Part shown: piece by piece, positions 1-8,485 of the stretch
How the letters are laid out: each line of letters opens with the position of its first letter
Numbering within the stretch: the first letter of the stretch is position 1
Source: an uncultured Sutterella sp.
Lineage (GTDB): Bacteria > Pseudomonadota > Gammaproteobacteria > Burkholderiales > Burkholderiaceae_F
Length of the DNA: 19,392 bases
Direction: 5' to 3'
NCBI GenBank assembly: GCA_934255515.1
Contig: CAKQON010000027.1
Location: 1 to 19,392, forward strand
Program-made: the position numbers and the translations under genes
The notes under the pieces: generated by a model
Database searches by the model: none
Seen by the model: the letters and a program-made list of their open reading frames with translations, nothing else
Told to the model about the DNA's origin: nothing

Positions 1-2
1 GG

Positions 3-89
3 ATCGAAGAAACCAACGTAGACCCCGTACCTTTCCGTTGGCGATGGAAACTTGACGAGGTCCACGAGTTAATTAATAGCCTTATTTAG
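3..89 (+). CDS. C-terminal end of a transposase, probably IS630 family (partial, cut by window edge)
   Basis: An open frame enters from the left edge and ends at TAG (87-89), giving 28 residues. The piece ETNVDPVPFRW followed by LDEVHELI resembles the C-terminus of IS630/Tc1-mariner-type transposases, which often end in an 'etn.dP.PF.W....dei...i' pattern. IS630 transposases are DDE enzymes that insert at TA dinucleotides. The catalytic part would lie outside the window, so activity cannot be judged. The AT-rich bases just after the stop (about 90-112) are where the element's end would be expected, but without the other end no inverted repeat can be verified. The family call rests on a short motif only. 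Confidence 0.5.
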   Translation: MEETNVDPVPFRWRWKLDEVHELINSLI

Positions 90-125
90 CAAACATTATA
101 CTAGGACTTGCTCCGCGCCGAATGT

Positions 126-250
126 GGTGCACTTTTAGTCCGCGCCAGCCACCCACCAGCGACCGGGAATTTGAGGAATCGACTTTTTTGCCCCCATTCA
201 GCACGTGAACGATCGAAAAACGGCTTCAAAACAGCGTTTTTTCCCGCGTT
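126..250 (+). repeat. Repeat-like patch, possibly an IS end remnant (copy A)
   Basis: The patch opens with GGTGCACTTTT (126-136) followed by TCCGCG, then ATTCAGCACG (196-205) and an A/T-rich GCTTCAAAAC segment near 223-232. The same ordered set of motifs occurs on the opposite strand at 16500-16619. A GGTGCACTTTT motif recalls the internal terminal repeats of some IS21-family elements, but no istA/istB gene is present, so the assignment is tentative. The open frames crossing this patch show no convincing coding features. Confidence 0.4.
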
Positions 251-255
251 CACGC

Positions 256-282
256 AAAAATTGACCGCCCGGAGGTCGGTCA
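256..282 (-). terminator. Rho-independent terminator of the prfB-lysS-Nudix operon
   Basis: Read on the minus strand just after the Nudix stop codon, TGACCG (282-277) pairs with CGGTCA (267-262) around a 9-base loop. It is followed by A and then five T (260-256). Stem plus U-run 7 bases beyond the stop is the expected layout for an intrinsic terminator. Confidence 0.7.
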
Positions 283-288
283 TGTCGC

Positions 289-1134
289 TCATCCTCCGAG
301 AAGCTTCCTGATGGAAAGGAGAAGCGTCATCGCCGCCTCCTTCATCATGAGGTTTTCTTCAATGCGCTTCAGGGCCTCTTCCGCGCTCACGCATTCAAAG
401 TGATCCACCTCCCCGTCAACGGGCTCCGGCATGAAGCCTTCGGGAAGAAGCGTCGCGTAGGCGTAGCTCACCTCATGCATCCACCCGCCGCGAACAGGCC
501 GGGAAATATGATCGCAGGCGAGAAATTCCGCCTTCACCGGATCGAACGCCGTGAGGCCGGCCTCTTCCTGCGACTCCCGCGCGAGCGCTTCGAGAGGCGC
601 TTCACCCGCCTGAATGATTCCCGCGGTGAGTCCGTCCCAGAGTCCGGGGCCGACGAGTTTTTTTATGCTCCTTTTTCCAAGGAGAAAAACGGGATCATGT
701 TCATCCCGGGGATTCCGGATGCGGCCTGCGAGGTGCACGGCCGATGTCCGGGCGCCAAACGGCCGGTAGAGCGCGCGCTCGAGCGTGCCGACGGGAGCCG
801 CCTTAGGCTTATCCAAAGGAACAAGGTCGAGCTTTTCGCCGCGCCAGCCCTGGCTCAGCCCCTTATCCCTCATTGCGAAGCCGAATTCTGTGAGGTCTCC
901 GGAAGGGAGCGTGAGGCAGTTGAGCGAGAGGCTTGCGCCTTTCAACGCGCCGATTTTCTCTGCAAATTCCGGACGCGTGCGCCCGATGAGAGTCCCTTCC
1001 CAGAACACGGATACAAGTCCGGCATCCGACATGGAAAAGCCCGCCTTAAGCGCCTGATAGAGCGCTTCGAGGCGGGCTTTGAAGTCGGATGCCTGGGGAA
1101 GCGTGAAAGCGTCCCCGGCATCAGATTTCATCAT
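289..1134 (-). CDS. DUF4743 / Nudix hydrolase
   Basis: A 281-residue protein. The N-terminal half (about 15-125) resembles the DUF4743 domain found before Nudix domains in this family. The C-terminal half carries the Nudix box at residues 172-194: GIIQAGE, then REsxEExGL, with Glu187, Glu190 and Glu191 as expected metal ligands. Position 188 is Ser where a hydrophobic residue is usual, a mild deviation. Nudix enzymes cleave nucleoside diphosphates linked to another group, and relatives with this architecture are annotated as thiamine-pyrophosphokinase-like or NUDIX proteins. The true substrate cannot be read from sequence. The gene starts 9 bases after the lysS stop, so it is probably translated from the same message. 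The start is one of two adjacent ATG codons, with no strong Shine-Dalgarno sequence. Confidence 0.88.
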   Translation of the reverse strand: MMKSDAGDAFTLPQASDFKARLEALYQALKAGFSMSDAGLVSVFWEGTLIGRTRPEFAEKIGALKGASLSLNCLTLPSGDLTEFGFAMRDKGLSQGWRGEKLDLVPLDKPKAAPVGTLERALYRPFGARTSAVHLAGRIRNPRDEHDPVFLLGKRSIKKLVGPGLWDGLTAGIIQAGEAPLEALARESQEEAGLTAFDPVKAEFLACDHISRPVRGGWMHEVSYAYATLLPEGFMPEPVDGEVDHFECVSAEEALKRIEENLMMKEAAMTLLLSIRKLLGG

Positions 1135-1143
1135 TTCAGGCGA

Positions 1144-2670
1144 TTAACCCTTGAAGTTCTCCGGGCGCATATGCGGGAAGAGGAGCACGTCGCGGATGGT
1201 CGGCGCGTCCGTGAGGAGCATCATGAAGCGGTCGATGCCGATGCCGCAGCCCGCGGTCGGGGGAAGACCGTACTCGAGCGCGCGGATGTAGTCGGCGTCG
1301 TAGTACATGGCTTCGTCGTCGCCGTGGCTCTTCTTGTCGGCCTGGGCCTTAAAGCGCCGGGCCTGATCGTCCGGGTCGTTCAGTTCCGAGAAGCCGTTGG
1401 CGGTTTCACGGCCGGCGATGTAGAGCTCGAAGCGCTCGGTGATTTCCGGATCCGCATCCGACGCACGCGCAAGGGGCGAAATCTCAACCGGATAGTCGAT
1501 GATGAAGGTGGGCTCGATCAGCTTCGATTCGGCCGTTTCTTCAAAGAGCGCCATCTGAAGGGCGCCCAAACCCGCGTCGACCGGGATTTCGCCGCCGAGG
1601 CGCTTCAGCTCCCCGCGGATGAATTCGGGGTTGTTGAGCTCTTCGTCAGTGTAGTCCGGAGCGAACTTCTTGATTGCCTGAAGCGGCGTGAGGCGATGGA
1701 AGGGCTTCGAGAGGTCGATCGTGTGGCCCTGGTACTGAAGGACCGCGGAACCCGTGGCTTCCTTCGCAACCGTGCGCAGGAGGTTTTCCGTGAAGTCCAT
1801 CTGATCACGGTACGTCCAGTACGTGCAGTAGAACTCCATCATCGTGAATTCGGGGTTGTGACGGACCGAGACGCCTTCGTTGCGGAAGTTGCGGTTGATT
1901 TCGAAGACGCGTTCAAAGCCGCCCACGACGAGGCGCTTCAGGTAAAGCTCCGGCGCGATGCGCAGGTACATGTCCATGTCGAGCGCATTGTGGTGCGTAA
2001 TGAAGGGCTTCGCATTGGCGCCGCCCGGGATCGGGTGGAGCATCGGCGTTTCGACTTCGAGGAACCGGTGGTCGAGCATGTACTGGCGGATCGCGGCGAT
2101 CGCCTTCGAGCGCGTGAGGAAGCGCTTTCTCGAATCCTCATTCATGATGAGGTCGACGTAGCGCTGGCGGTAGCAGAGCTCGGTGTCCTGAAGGCCCTTG
2201 TGCTTGTCGGGGAGCGGACGGATGCTCTTCGTCATGAGACGAACTTCCTTCGCGCGGATGGCGAGGTCGCCCGCACGGGTCCTGAAGAGCGTGCCGCGGC
2301 AGGCGACGATGTCCCCGAGGTCAAAGGTCTTGAAGGCGGCGTAGGCGTCTTCGCCCACTTCGTTCATCTGAACGAAGTACTGCATGTCGCCCGTAAAGTC
2401 GCGGACGGTGCAGAAGGAGGCCTTGCCCATGATGCGCTTCAGCATCACGCGGCCCGAGCAGGCAACCTGAGGCGCGAGCTTCTCGAGTTCCTCGGCGCTC
2501 ATTTCGCCGTACTTCTCGCGCAGGTCGCCGAAGAGGTCGGTGCGCACGAAGTCGTTGGGATAGGCCACGCCCGTTTCACGCAGGTGCGCGAGCTTCGCGC
2601 GGCGTTCGGCGATGATGTGGTTCTCCTCGGCTGCGGCTTCCTGCGCCGTCTGGATTTCATTTTCAGCCAT
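1144..2670 (-). CDS. lysS: Lysine--tRNA ligase, class II
   Basis: A 508-residue LysRS, which charges tRNA-Lys with lysine in the cytoplasm. The frame is open further upstream, but the ATG at 2670 is preferred because AAGGAA lies 7-12 bases before it and the protein then begins [10 protein letters not shown], giving the family's usual length of about 500. An OB-fold anticodon-binding domain spans roughly residues 69-150 ([16 protein letters not shown]). Motif 1 lies around [17 protein letters not shown] (residues 207-223). Motif 2 is [15 protein letters not shown], followed by [12 protein letters not shown]. Motif 3 near the C-terminus is [14 protein letters not shown]. It lies downstream of prfB, as in Escherichia coli and Xanthomonas. 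All key elements look intact. Confidence 0.97.
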   Translation of the reverse strand: MAENEIQTAQEAAAEENHIIAERRAKLAHLRETGVAYPNDFVRTDLFGDLREKYGEMSAEELEKLAPQVACSGRVMLKRIMGKASFCTVRDFTGDMQYFVQMNEVGEDAYAAFKTFDLGDIVACRGTLFRTRAGDLAIRAKEVRLMTKSIRPLPDKHKGLQDTELCYRQRYVDLIMNEDSRKRFLTRSKAIAAIRQYMLDHRFLEVETPMLHPIPGGANAKPFITHHNALDMDMYLRIAPELYLKRLVVGGFERVFEINRNFRNEGVSVRHNPEFTMMEFYCTYWTYRDQMDFTENLLRTVAKEATGSAVLQYQGHTIDLSKPFHRLTPLQAIKKFAPDYTDEELNNPEFIRGELKRLGGEIPVDAGLGALQMALFEETAESKLIEPTFIIDYPVEISPLARASDADPEITERFELYIAGRETANGFSELNDPDDQARRFKAQADKKSHGDDEAMYYDADYIRALEYGLPPTAGCGIGIDRFMMLLTDAPTIRDVLLFPHMRPENFKG

Positions 2671-2711
2671 TTGAATTTCCTTCTGAAAGGCTTGATGTGC
2701 CTCGTCTAAAG

Positions 2712-2734
2712 AGGCGCGGTTCTCCCTCGCGCCT
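2712..2734 (-). other. Hairpin in the prfB-lysS gap (possible attenuator or partial terminator)
   Basis: AGGCGCG (2734-2728 on the minus strand) pairs with CGCGCCT (2718-2712) around a 9-base loop and is followed by CTTTAG. The run of T is short, so full termination is unlikely. It may tune read-through from prfB into lysS or act in mRNA processing. The gap between the two genes is 94 bases. Confidence 0.35.
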
Positions 2735-2764
2735 TCCTTTCTTAGGCTTTCAGGTTTAAAGCGA

Positions 2765-3890
2765 TTACTCAGCAGCGGGGAGACCGCCCACGCCGTTCTT
2801 GAGGCTCGCCTCGATGAACTGGTCAAGATCGCCGTCAAGTACGGCGCCGGTGTTGCCCGTTTCGACGCCCGTGCGCAGGTCCTTCACGCGGGACTGGTCG
2901 AGCACGTAGCTGCGGATCTGGTGGCCCCAGCCGATGTCGGACTTCTGCTCCTCGAGCTTCGTCTGCGCTTCCATGCGCTTTCTCATCTCGAGTTCGTAGA
3001 GCTTGGCTTTGAGCTGCTGCATCGCCTTCTCGCGATTGCGGTGCTGCGAGCGGTCGTCCTGGCAGATCGTGATGATGCCGGTCGGGATGTGGTGGATTCG
3101 AACAGCCGATTCCGTCTTCTGAATGTGCTGGCCGCCCGCGCCCGACGCGCGGAAGACGTCGATCGAGAGGTCGGCCGGATTGATCTCGATATCGATCGAG
3201 TCGTCGACTTCCGGATAAACGTAGACCGAGCAGAAGGAGGTGTGGCGGCGGGCGTTGGCGTCAAAGGGGCTCTTGCGCACAAGACGGTGAATGCCCGTTT
3301 CCGTGCGCAGCGTCCCGTAGGCCCATTCGCCTTCGATGAAGAGCGTCGCCGACTTGATGCCCGCGACTTCGCCCGCGGACTCTTCCTCGAGCGTCACCTT
3401 GAAGCCCTTTCGTTCGGCATAGCGCATGTACATGCGCTCGATCATGCTCGCCCAGTCCTGGGCTTCCGTGCCGCCCGCACCTGCCTGAATTTCGAGGTAG
3501 CAGTTGGCCGAGTCCATCGGCTGGTTGAACATGCGCTTGAATTCAAGCTGACCGACCTCTTCGGCGTAGCCGTCAACATCGGCGCCGATCGCTTCGACGG
3601 CGTCCCAGTCTTCGTCGGCCATCGAAAGTTCAAAGAGTTCCTTTGCGTCCGCAAGTCCCGCAGTGAGCCGTTCGAAGCTGCCGACGATGTCGTCGAGCAT
3701 CTTCTTTTCCTTGCTCACTTCCTGGGCGTGCTTGGGATCGTTCCAGAGGTCGGGATTCTCAATCTCGCGATTGACTTCTTCGAGTCGTCGTGCCTTGCGG
3801 TCGACGTCAAAGATACCTCCGAAGTTCAGCGAGCCTGCGGCCCAGATCTTCGATGAGGGATTCAATCTGATTGATGCGTTCAGCTTCCAT
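2765..3890 (-). CDS. prfB: Peptide chain release factor 2, expressed by programmed +1 frameshift
   Basis: RF2 releases finished proteins at UGA and UAA. Translation starts at ATG 3890, with AGGA 6 bases before it, and runs 27 codons to an in-frame TGA (3807-3809). Continuation needs a +1 shift at CTT, skipping one T, to read GAC and the remaining 347 codons, for about 374 residues. In the joined protein the stop-codon-recognition tripeptide SPF is at about 207-209 and the catalytic GGQ at about 252-254, matching the positions in E. coli RF2. A continuous frame also opens at 3865, but its first 19 codons are unlike the family, whereas the 27-codon leader ends in RRYL as in other RF2 proteins. 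lysS follows 94 bases downstream. Confidence 0.96.
3806..3821 (-). promoter_or_regulatory. RF2 programmed +1 frameshift site
   Basis: On the minus strand the sequence reads CGG AGG TAT CTT TGA C. It combines an internal Shine-Dalgarno-like GGAGG, the slippery CTT and the UGA-C stop context, with the same spacing as in E. coli prfB. When RF2 is scarce the UGA is read slowly and ribosomes slip +1 to make RF2. This is the known autoregulatory loop of the family. Confidence 0.95.
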
Positions 3891-4035
3891 TTTGAGTCCT
3901 GTTGATGCGCTCCCCTGGTCCGCTGGTAATGAGAGGGTCTCCGGTCCCAAAAGATCCGGATAAATCCCGCTGGGGAGCTGACGGGCCGCGCTGATAGAGG
4001 CTCAAAGCCCTAGCGGCAGCCCGAAGTGAAAACAT
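3880..4035 (-). CDS. Possible 51-codon leader frame overlapping the prfB start
   Basis: An ATG at 4035 opens 51 codons (starting [15 protein letters not shown]) that end at TGA 3882-3880, inside codons 3-4 of prfB but in another frame. The ATG lies only a few bases beyond the start point predicted from the TATAAT at 4051-4046, so it would be near-leaderless and has no Shine-Dalgarno sequence. The peptide resembles nothing I recognise. It may be a chance frame in GC-rich DNA. The interest is its UGA stop, the codon RF2 decodes, placed over the prfB initiation site. Confidence 0.22.
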   Translation of the reverse strand: MFSLRAAARALSLYQRGPSAPQRDLSGSFGTGDPLITSGPGERINRTQNGS

Positions 4036-4045
4036 GAAACTTGGA

Positions 4046-4075
4046 ATTATAAGCGGAATGGGGAGAGCGCCTGAA
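4046..4075 (-). promoter_or_regulatory. Putative sigma70 promoter for prfB-lysS
   Basis: On the minus strand a perfect TATAAT (4051-4046) is preceded, with an 18-base spacer, by TTCAGG (4075-4070), a weak -35 matching TTGACA at three of six positions. Transcription would start near 4040, giving a leader of about 150 bases before prfB. Confidence 0.45.
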
Positions 4076-4086
4076 GCGCTCTCCCC
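4060..4086 (-). terminator. Perfect 11-bp hairpin between recJ and prfB
   Basis: GGGGAGAGCGC (4060-4070) and GCGCTCTCCCC (4076-4086) form a perfect stem around a 5-base loop, 57 bases past the recJ stop codon. On the minus strand the T-run lies before the stem rather than after it (ATTCCGCTTAT follows), so it is not a textbook intrinsic terminator. It most likely separates the recJ transcript from prfB, and it overlaps the suggested -35 box. Confidence 0.5.
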
Positions 4087-4143
4087 TAGAAAAAAGCAGG
4101 AAAAAGAAGAAGCCTGAAGCGTTTTCTGCGGGAACCGGACGGA

Positions 4144-5835
4144 TTATTCCGCTGCTTCCGCAACAAGCTGCACCGTGCGGCGTCCCCGGTACTCGTTGAT
4201 GGCGGGCCGGTAGGCGATCTTTGCCTGCATGGGCAGGGGCTCCCGATGGCGGAAGAAGATGCCTTCAAAGCGCTGGCCGCCAAGCCCGAGCTGGAGTTTT
4301 AAGTGCGCGTCCTTGAGAAGCGTCTGGTTGAGAACCGTGAATTCGTTCGCAAAAAGCGGCGCCTCAAATCCCTGGCCCCAGATCTGGCGGTCGATTTCCG
4401 TGCAGAGGTTCTCCGTGATTTCGTCGGGCGCAAGTCCTCCGTCGGTGAGCACCACGCGCTCAAAAACCGAGGCGTCGCAGTGCGTGCGCACGACCTCTTC
4501 AAAGGCTTCCTGAAATTCCTTGAGGCTCTCCGGCCGGATGGAAAGACCCGCCGCCATGGCGTGGCCGCCGAAGCGGATGACGACGCCGGGCAGGGCCTTG
4601 GAGACCAGGTCGATCATGTCGCGCAGGTGAATGCCGGGGATCGAACGACCGGAGCCCTTCAGCTCATGGTTTTCCGTGGGCGCGAAAGCAATCACCGGGC
4701 GGTGGATCCGTTCCTTGAGGCGCGCGGCTACAAGACCAACGACGCCCTCGTTGAAGTCGGGGTTGTAGAGGGAAAAGGTCGCCCGGTGGTCGAGGTCGAC
4801 CGCTTCGAGCGCTGCTTCCGCAGCCTGCTGCATCTCGACCTCGAGCTCGCGCCTTTCGGCGTTGATGGAATTGAGGTTGTCCGCGAAGGCAAGCGCCCGC
4901 GACGGATCGTCGGAAAGGAGACACTCGATGCCGCTTTCCATGGTGCCCAGGCGCCCGGCCGCATTGATCCTCGGAGCGACGGCAAAGCCGAAGTCCCGCA
5001 CGCCCGCCGTATGGGTGTCTTTTCCGGCAATCGCGAAGAGCGCCTCGAGACCCGCGTGGGTGCGCCCTGACCGGATTCTTTTTAAGCCTTGGGACACCAG
5101 AATGCGGTTGTTTTTGTCGAGCTTCACGACGTCGGCGACGGTGCCCAGGGCAACGAAGTCGACGAGCTGGTCGAGCCTCGGCTGGGTCTTTGCGTCATAG
5201 ACGCCCCGTTCGCGCAGAAGCGCCCGGAGGGCCAGAAGGACGTAGTAGATGACGCCCACGCCCGCGAGGTTCTTCGATGGGAAAACCGAATCCGCGCGGT
5301 TGGGATTGACGATCGAAACGGCGCGCGGAAGTTCGGGGCCGGGCAGATGGTGGTCGGTCACAATCACGTCGATCCCGAGTTCCCGGGCGCGGTCGACCGC
5401 CGGAACGGACGAAATGCCGTTGTCGACCGTAACGATGAGAGACGGCTTCGGGTCGCGCGCGGCCACGATGTCGACCACGTTCGGGGTGAGGCCGTAGCCG
5501 TGCACCACGCGGTCGGGAACAAAGTAGGAGGCGCTGATGCCGAGCATCTGGAAGCCCCGCAGCCCCACCGTGCAGGCGGTCGCCCCGTCGCAGTCGTAGT
5601 CGGCGACGATTGTGACGTGCTCGCCTTTCTCGCGGGCCGCGGCAAGCCTTTCAGCCGCTTCTCTGGTGCCTTCGAGCATGGCGGGCGGAATCATCCCCTG
5701 CCATTCCTGCTCGAGGTCCGAGGCTTCGCTGATGCCGCGGGCGGCGAGCGCCCGGGCAATGGGCGGGAGGAACCCCGCGCGCGCGAGTCTTTCGGCCGCA
5801 TGGGGATCGTAGGTACGGGAAAGAATGCGTGTCAT
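4144..5835 (-). CDS. recJ: Single-stranded-DNA-specific exonuclease RecJ
   Basis: RecJ degrades single-stranded DNA 5' to 3' during recombination, mismatch and base-excision repair. This 563-residue protein has the DHH-family motifs: ADYDCDG (78-84), DNG (138-140), DHH (161-163) and the NPNRADSVFPSKNLAGVG segment (177-194). The DHHA1 part contains PRINAAGRLG and GGHAMAAG, and a C-terminal OB-like region ends near RRTVQLVAE. The length matches the family. Its ATG overlaps the TGA of the upstream RpfE-like gene (ATGA at 5835-5832), indicating translational coupling. An RpfE-like gene next to recJ is also known from the Xanthomonas rpf region. Confidence 0.96.
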   Translation of the reverse strand: MTRILSRTYDPHAAERLARAGFLPPIARALAARGISEASDLEQEWQGMIPPAMLEGTREAAERLAAAREKGEHVTIVADYDCDGATACTVGLRGFQMLGISASYFVPDRVVHGYGLTPNVVDIVAARDPKPSLIVTVDNGISSVPAVDRARELGIDVIVTDHHLPGPELPRAVSIVNPNRADSVFPSKNLAGVGVIYYVLLALRALLRERGVYDAKTQPRLDQLVDFVALGTVADVVKLDKNNRILVSQGLKRIRSGRTHAGLEALFAIAGKDTHTAGVRDFGFAVAPRINAAGRLGTMESGIECLLSDDPSRALAFADNLNSINAERRELEVEMQQAAEAALEAVDLDHRATFSLYNPDFNEGVVGLVAARLKERIHRPVIAFAPTENHELKGSGRSIPGIHLRDMIDLVSKALPGVVIRFGGHAMAAGLSIRPESLKEFQEAFEEVVRTHCDASVFERVVLTDGGLAPDEITENLCTEIDRQIWGQGFEAPLFANEFTVLNQTLLKDAHLKLQLGLGGQRFEGIFFRHREPLPMQAKIAYRPAINEYRGRRTVQLVAEAAE

Positions 5836-6920
5836 GCTGCGTCCTCCCCGTTCATTCCGGAAGCTTTGGGTTCAGAGTCCAAAAGCCAGTTTTCCGGAGA
5901 AACGACGTTTTTGCGCTTCAGGAACCCGAGCGCGCCCCTTTTTTCAGGGACGAGCGTTGCGGAGGTTCCGTGCCCGAAGGCGACGATGACGTTTTCCGTC
6001 AGGCGCGCGGGCTTCTCTTGGCCGACCCAATGTTCGAGCTTGTCGAGGAGCCCCGGCATGCGCTTAATCCAGGCATTCCAGTCGTGCCTCAGCCACGCGT
6101 CGTAGAGGTCGTCGATCACGAGAATGCGGTCGCCCTCGGGAGCTTCGGGCCATTTCGTCTTTTTACCGAGCGTCCCGAGGTATGCCTTCGGAATCCCGGC
6201 GTCCTCAGCCCAGGCGAGTGCCGTTCGGTCGTTTGTCAAGACGGAGCGGAAGGTCGAGGGAGGAAAAACGGGAGCAGAGCGCCCGCCGCCCGAGAGCCAG
6301 AGGCCCTGGATGTCTTGGGTTTCTGCCGGCAAGGCTTCACGAAGAGCGCCTTCGATCCTGTGAAGGAGCTCAATCACGCGCTCTTTGTCGGCGCCGTCGG
6401 CAAGATGCGGGAGGTGAGCGATATGCGTTTCCTCCATGCCGCAGAGGTCCTCGAAGGGGCGCGCTGAATAGTCAAGCCCCTCGCGCGTCGCGGTATAGAA
6501 CGATTTCCCGGAAATCATGAGGCGCATGCCGGATTCCGCAAGAACCGGGGCCGCCGCGCAGGCGGCGCGGGGAAGCGCGTCGTCCGCAAATTCAAAGCGC
6601 GCGAGGCGCCCCGAAGGGTCCTTCGTCCAGAAGTCGATCGACCAGAATTCCTGATCGAGCCGCGGCCCGTGCTCCGCCATCCAGGCATAAGGGGCGATGA
6701 CGGGCGCGCCCGTCCGGTGCGTGAGCACTTTCCAGAGCCACGCGCGGTGGGGCGAATATTCGTGAAGAGGCTCCGAGAGCCGCTGAATGCCGGGCAGTTC
6801 GCGCCCGGTCCCGAGCGCCGTGAGCCGCGTGCGGTCCGCGTCCGTTAGGGACGCAAGAACCTCACGGGCGCATCCCTGAGGAAGACGCGCGCCGGGAAGG
6901 AGATAAAAGGCAGTTGTCAT
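5832..6920 (-). CDS. RpfE-like protein (phosphoglycerate mutase-like family)
   Basis: About 362 residues if started at ATG 6920 (MTTAFYLLPGARLP). The frame stays open to a GTG at 6947 and another ATG at 6932, and none has a clear ribosome-binding site. A TACAAT box (6936-6931) sits just before 6920, so a near-leaderless message is possible. The segment LWLSGGGRSAPVFPP and the position directly before recJ match the conserved betaproteobacterial and Xanthomonas family variously named RpfE-type regulatory protein or phosphoglycerate mutase. The biochemical role is unproven and the enzyme name should not be taken literally. No signal peptide or membrane segment is visible, so it is probably cytoplasmic. 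It is co-transcribed with recJ through a 4-base overlap and divergent from lolC. Confidence 0.8.
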   Translation of the reverse strand: MTTAFYLLPGARLPQGCAREVLASLTDADRTRLTALGTGRELPGIQRLSEPLHEYSPHRAWLWKVLTHRTGAPVIAPYAWMAEHGPRLDQEFWSIDFWTKDPSGRLARFEFADDALPRAACAAAPVLAESGMRLMISGKSFYTATREGLDYSARPFEDLCGMEETHIAHLPHLADGADKERVIELLHRIEGALREALPAETQDIQGLWLSGGGRSAPVFPPSTFRSVLTNDRTALAWAEDAGIPKAYLGTLGKKTKWPEAPEGDRILVIDDLYDAWLRHDWNAWIKRMPGLLDKLEHWVGQEKPARLTENVIVAFGHGTSATLVPEKRGALGFLKRKNVVSPENWLLDSEPKASGMNGEDAA

Positions 6921-6968
6921 AATGGAAGGCATTGTAGCCGCCCGCACGCGAGACGCTCTTTGCCTGCG

Positions 6969-6992
6969 GGGTCTTCTCCCATGGGAAGACCC
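6969..6992. promoter_or_regulatory. Inverted repeat in the divergent RpfE-like/lolC gap
   Basis: GGGTCTTC (6969-6976) and GAAGACCC (6985-6992) form an 8-bp inverted repeat with an 8-base centre, inside the 305-base space between the two divergent genes. It could be an operator or an RNA hairpin; no T-run follows on either strand. A TAGAAT at 7152-7157 might be a -10 box for lolC, but no good -35 was found. The rest of the gap shows no gene. Confidence 0.35.
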
Positions 6993-7225
6993 TTCGAAAG
7001 CGAAGCCCCGGGATCATGCGCCGGCGGCATTTCCGCTTTCGAGGAGTGCGGCTCAGCTCAAATGCTTTCCTTCCTCATGAAGTCTAGGAAAAACAATTTG
7101 TTGCGGAATTCTTTTTCTTCTTCCCCCGCGCTTTCCTCATGATGCGGCCGCTAGAATGAGCGCCTTGACGACAAATACCAGAAAGGAACTCCCGCTTTCG
7201 GAAACGATCCGGAGAGAGGTTTTTT

Positions 7226-8485
7226 GTGCAGACGCCATTTGAATTCATGATTGGCCTCACTTATACGAGGCAGGGCAGAAAGGGCCGCCGCCGGGACGGC
7301 TTCATGTCCTTTATTTCAGGCATTTCCGTCGCTTCGATTGCTTTGGGCGTTGCCGCCCTCATCATCGTGCTCTCGGTGATGAACGGCTTTCAGAAAGAGG
7401 TCCGCGACCGGATGCTTTCCGTGATTCCCCATATCGAGGTGACGGCTGTTCCGGGGCCGCTCAGGGACGCTGACGGGCTCGCGAGGAAGCTTGAAGCCCG
7501 GAGCGACATTCTTGCCGCCGCGCCCTACGTGCAGGGGCAGGGACTCTTGAATTCGGGCTCTGTCGTCCGGGGCGCGCTCGTCAAGGGGGTCGACCCCGCG
7601 AAGGAACCGGGCGTGAGCGAAATGTCGGAGAACATTTCCGGGGGCACGGAACTGAAGGACTTGACGCCCAGGAGCTTCGGCGTCATTCTCGGGCGCGACC
7701 TTGCCAGAGCGCTCGGCGTGCGCACGGGCGACAAGGTGGCCCTCATCGTGCCCGAAGGGAACATGACCCCGGCGGGACTCATGCCGAGAATGCGGCAGTT
7801 GACGGTCCTCGGGTACCTTTCTTCGGGCCACTATGAATACGACAGCACCATGGCGCTTCTCAACATCGAGGACGCCGCGGCGATCTTCCGCACCGGGGGC
7901 CCTCAGGGGCTGCGGCTTCGCACGGCCGACATGAATAAGGCGCCCGAGATCGCGCGGTCGGTGGCTCAGATGCTTCCGGCAGGCGTCTACGCTTCCGACT
8001 GGTCGCGGCAGAACCGCACGTGGTTTGCGGCCGTGCAGGTTGAAAAGCGCATGATGGGGATCATTCTCTTCCTCATCGTCCTTGTCGGCGCCTTCGGGCT
8101 TGTTTCGACCCTCGTCATGACGGTGAAGGAAAAGCAGGCCGACATCGCGATTCTGAGAACGCTCGGGGCATCGCGCTCCTCCATCCTTGCAATCTTCATG
8201 ATTCAGGGGACGATCGTCGGGATCGTGGGCGTTGTTGCCGGCGTTGCCGTGGGGCTTCTCGTTGCCTACAACGTCGGCTCCATCGTGAGCTTCATCGAGG
8301 GCCTCATGGGGGTCGAATTCCTCCCGAGAGAGATCTACTTCATCAGCTCGATGCCCTCCGACCCGAGGCTCTCCGACATCATTCCGATTTCGGTCTTCTC
8401 CTTCCTTCTGTCCCTTGTCGCCACGCTCTATCCGAGCTGGCGCGCGGCAAGACTTCACCCTGCGGAGGCGCTCCGTTATGAATAA
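7226..8485 (+). CDS. lolC: Lipoprotein-releasing ABC transporter permease LolC/LolE
   Basis: The permease half of the LolCDE machine, which extracts mature lipoproteins from the inner membrane and hands them to LolA. The 419-residue protein starts at GTG, with GGAGAGAGG (7211-7219) 6 bases before it. The start [15 protein letters not shown] matches the family. A first membrane helix lies at about residues 27-52 and contains [21 protein letters not shown] large periplasmic domain follows, then three C-terminal helices at about 277-300, 318-350 and 387-410. It ends [17 protein letters not shown], typical of FtsX-like permeases. Only one permease gene is present here, so the transporter may be the LolCD-only (LolF-like) arrangement, or a lolE may lie elsewhere. 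It overlaps lolD by 8 bases. Confidence 0.94.
   Translation: MQTPFEFMIGLTYTRQGRKGRRRDGFMSFISGISVASIALGVAALIIVLSVMNGFQKEVRDRMLSVIPHIEVTAVPGPLRDADGLARKLEARSDILAAAPYVQGQGLLNSGSVVRGALVKGVDPAKEPGVSEMSENISGGTELKDLTPRSFGVILGRDLARALGVRTGDKVALIVPEGNMTPAGLMPRMRQLTVLGYLSSGHYEYDSTMALLNIEDAAAIFRTGGPQGLRLRTADMNKAPEIARSVAQMLPAGVYASDWSRQNRTWFAAVQVEKRMMGIILFLIVLVGAFGLVSTLVMTVKEKQADIAILRTLGASRSSILAIFMIQGTIVGIVGVVAGVAVGLLVAYNVGSIVSFIEGLMGVEFLPREIYFISSMPSDPRLSDIIPISVFSFLLSLVATLYPSWRAARLHPAEALRYE

Noticed and set aside
101..311. Short frames on both strands between the IS630 fragment and the Nudix gene
   Set aside because: They cross a repeat patch and a terminator and encode nothing recognisable; the plus-strand frame also overlaps the end of the Nudix gene.
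400..2709. A 769-codon plus-strand open frame opposite the Nudix gene and lysS
   Set aside because: It mirrors the coding strand of well-supported genes and its Arg/Glu/Val/His-rich translation is typical of antisense frames in GC-rich DNA. No domain or start signal is visible.
2671..2838. The 56-codon N-terminal extension of lysS
   Set aside because: It overlaps the end of prfB, lacks family similarity, and a good ribosome-binding site supports ATG 2670.
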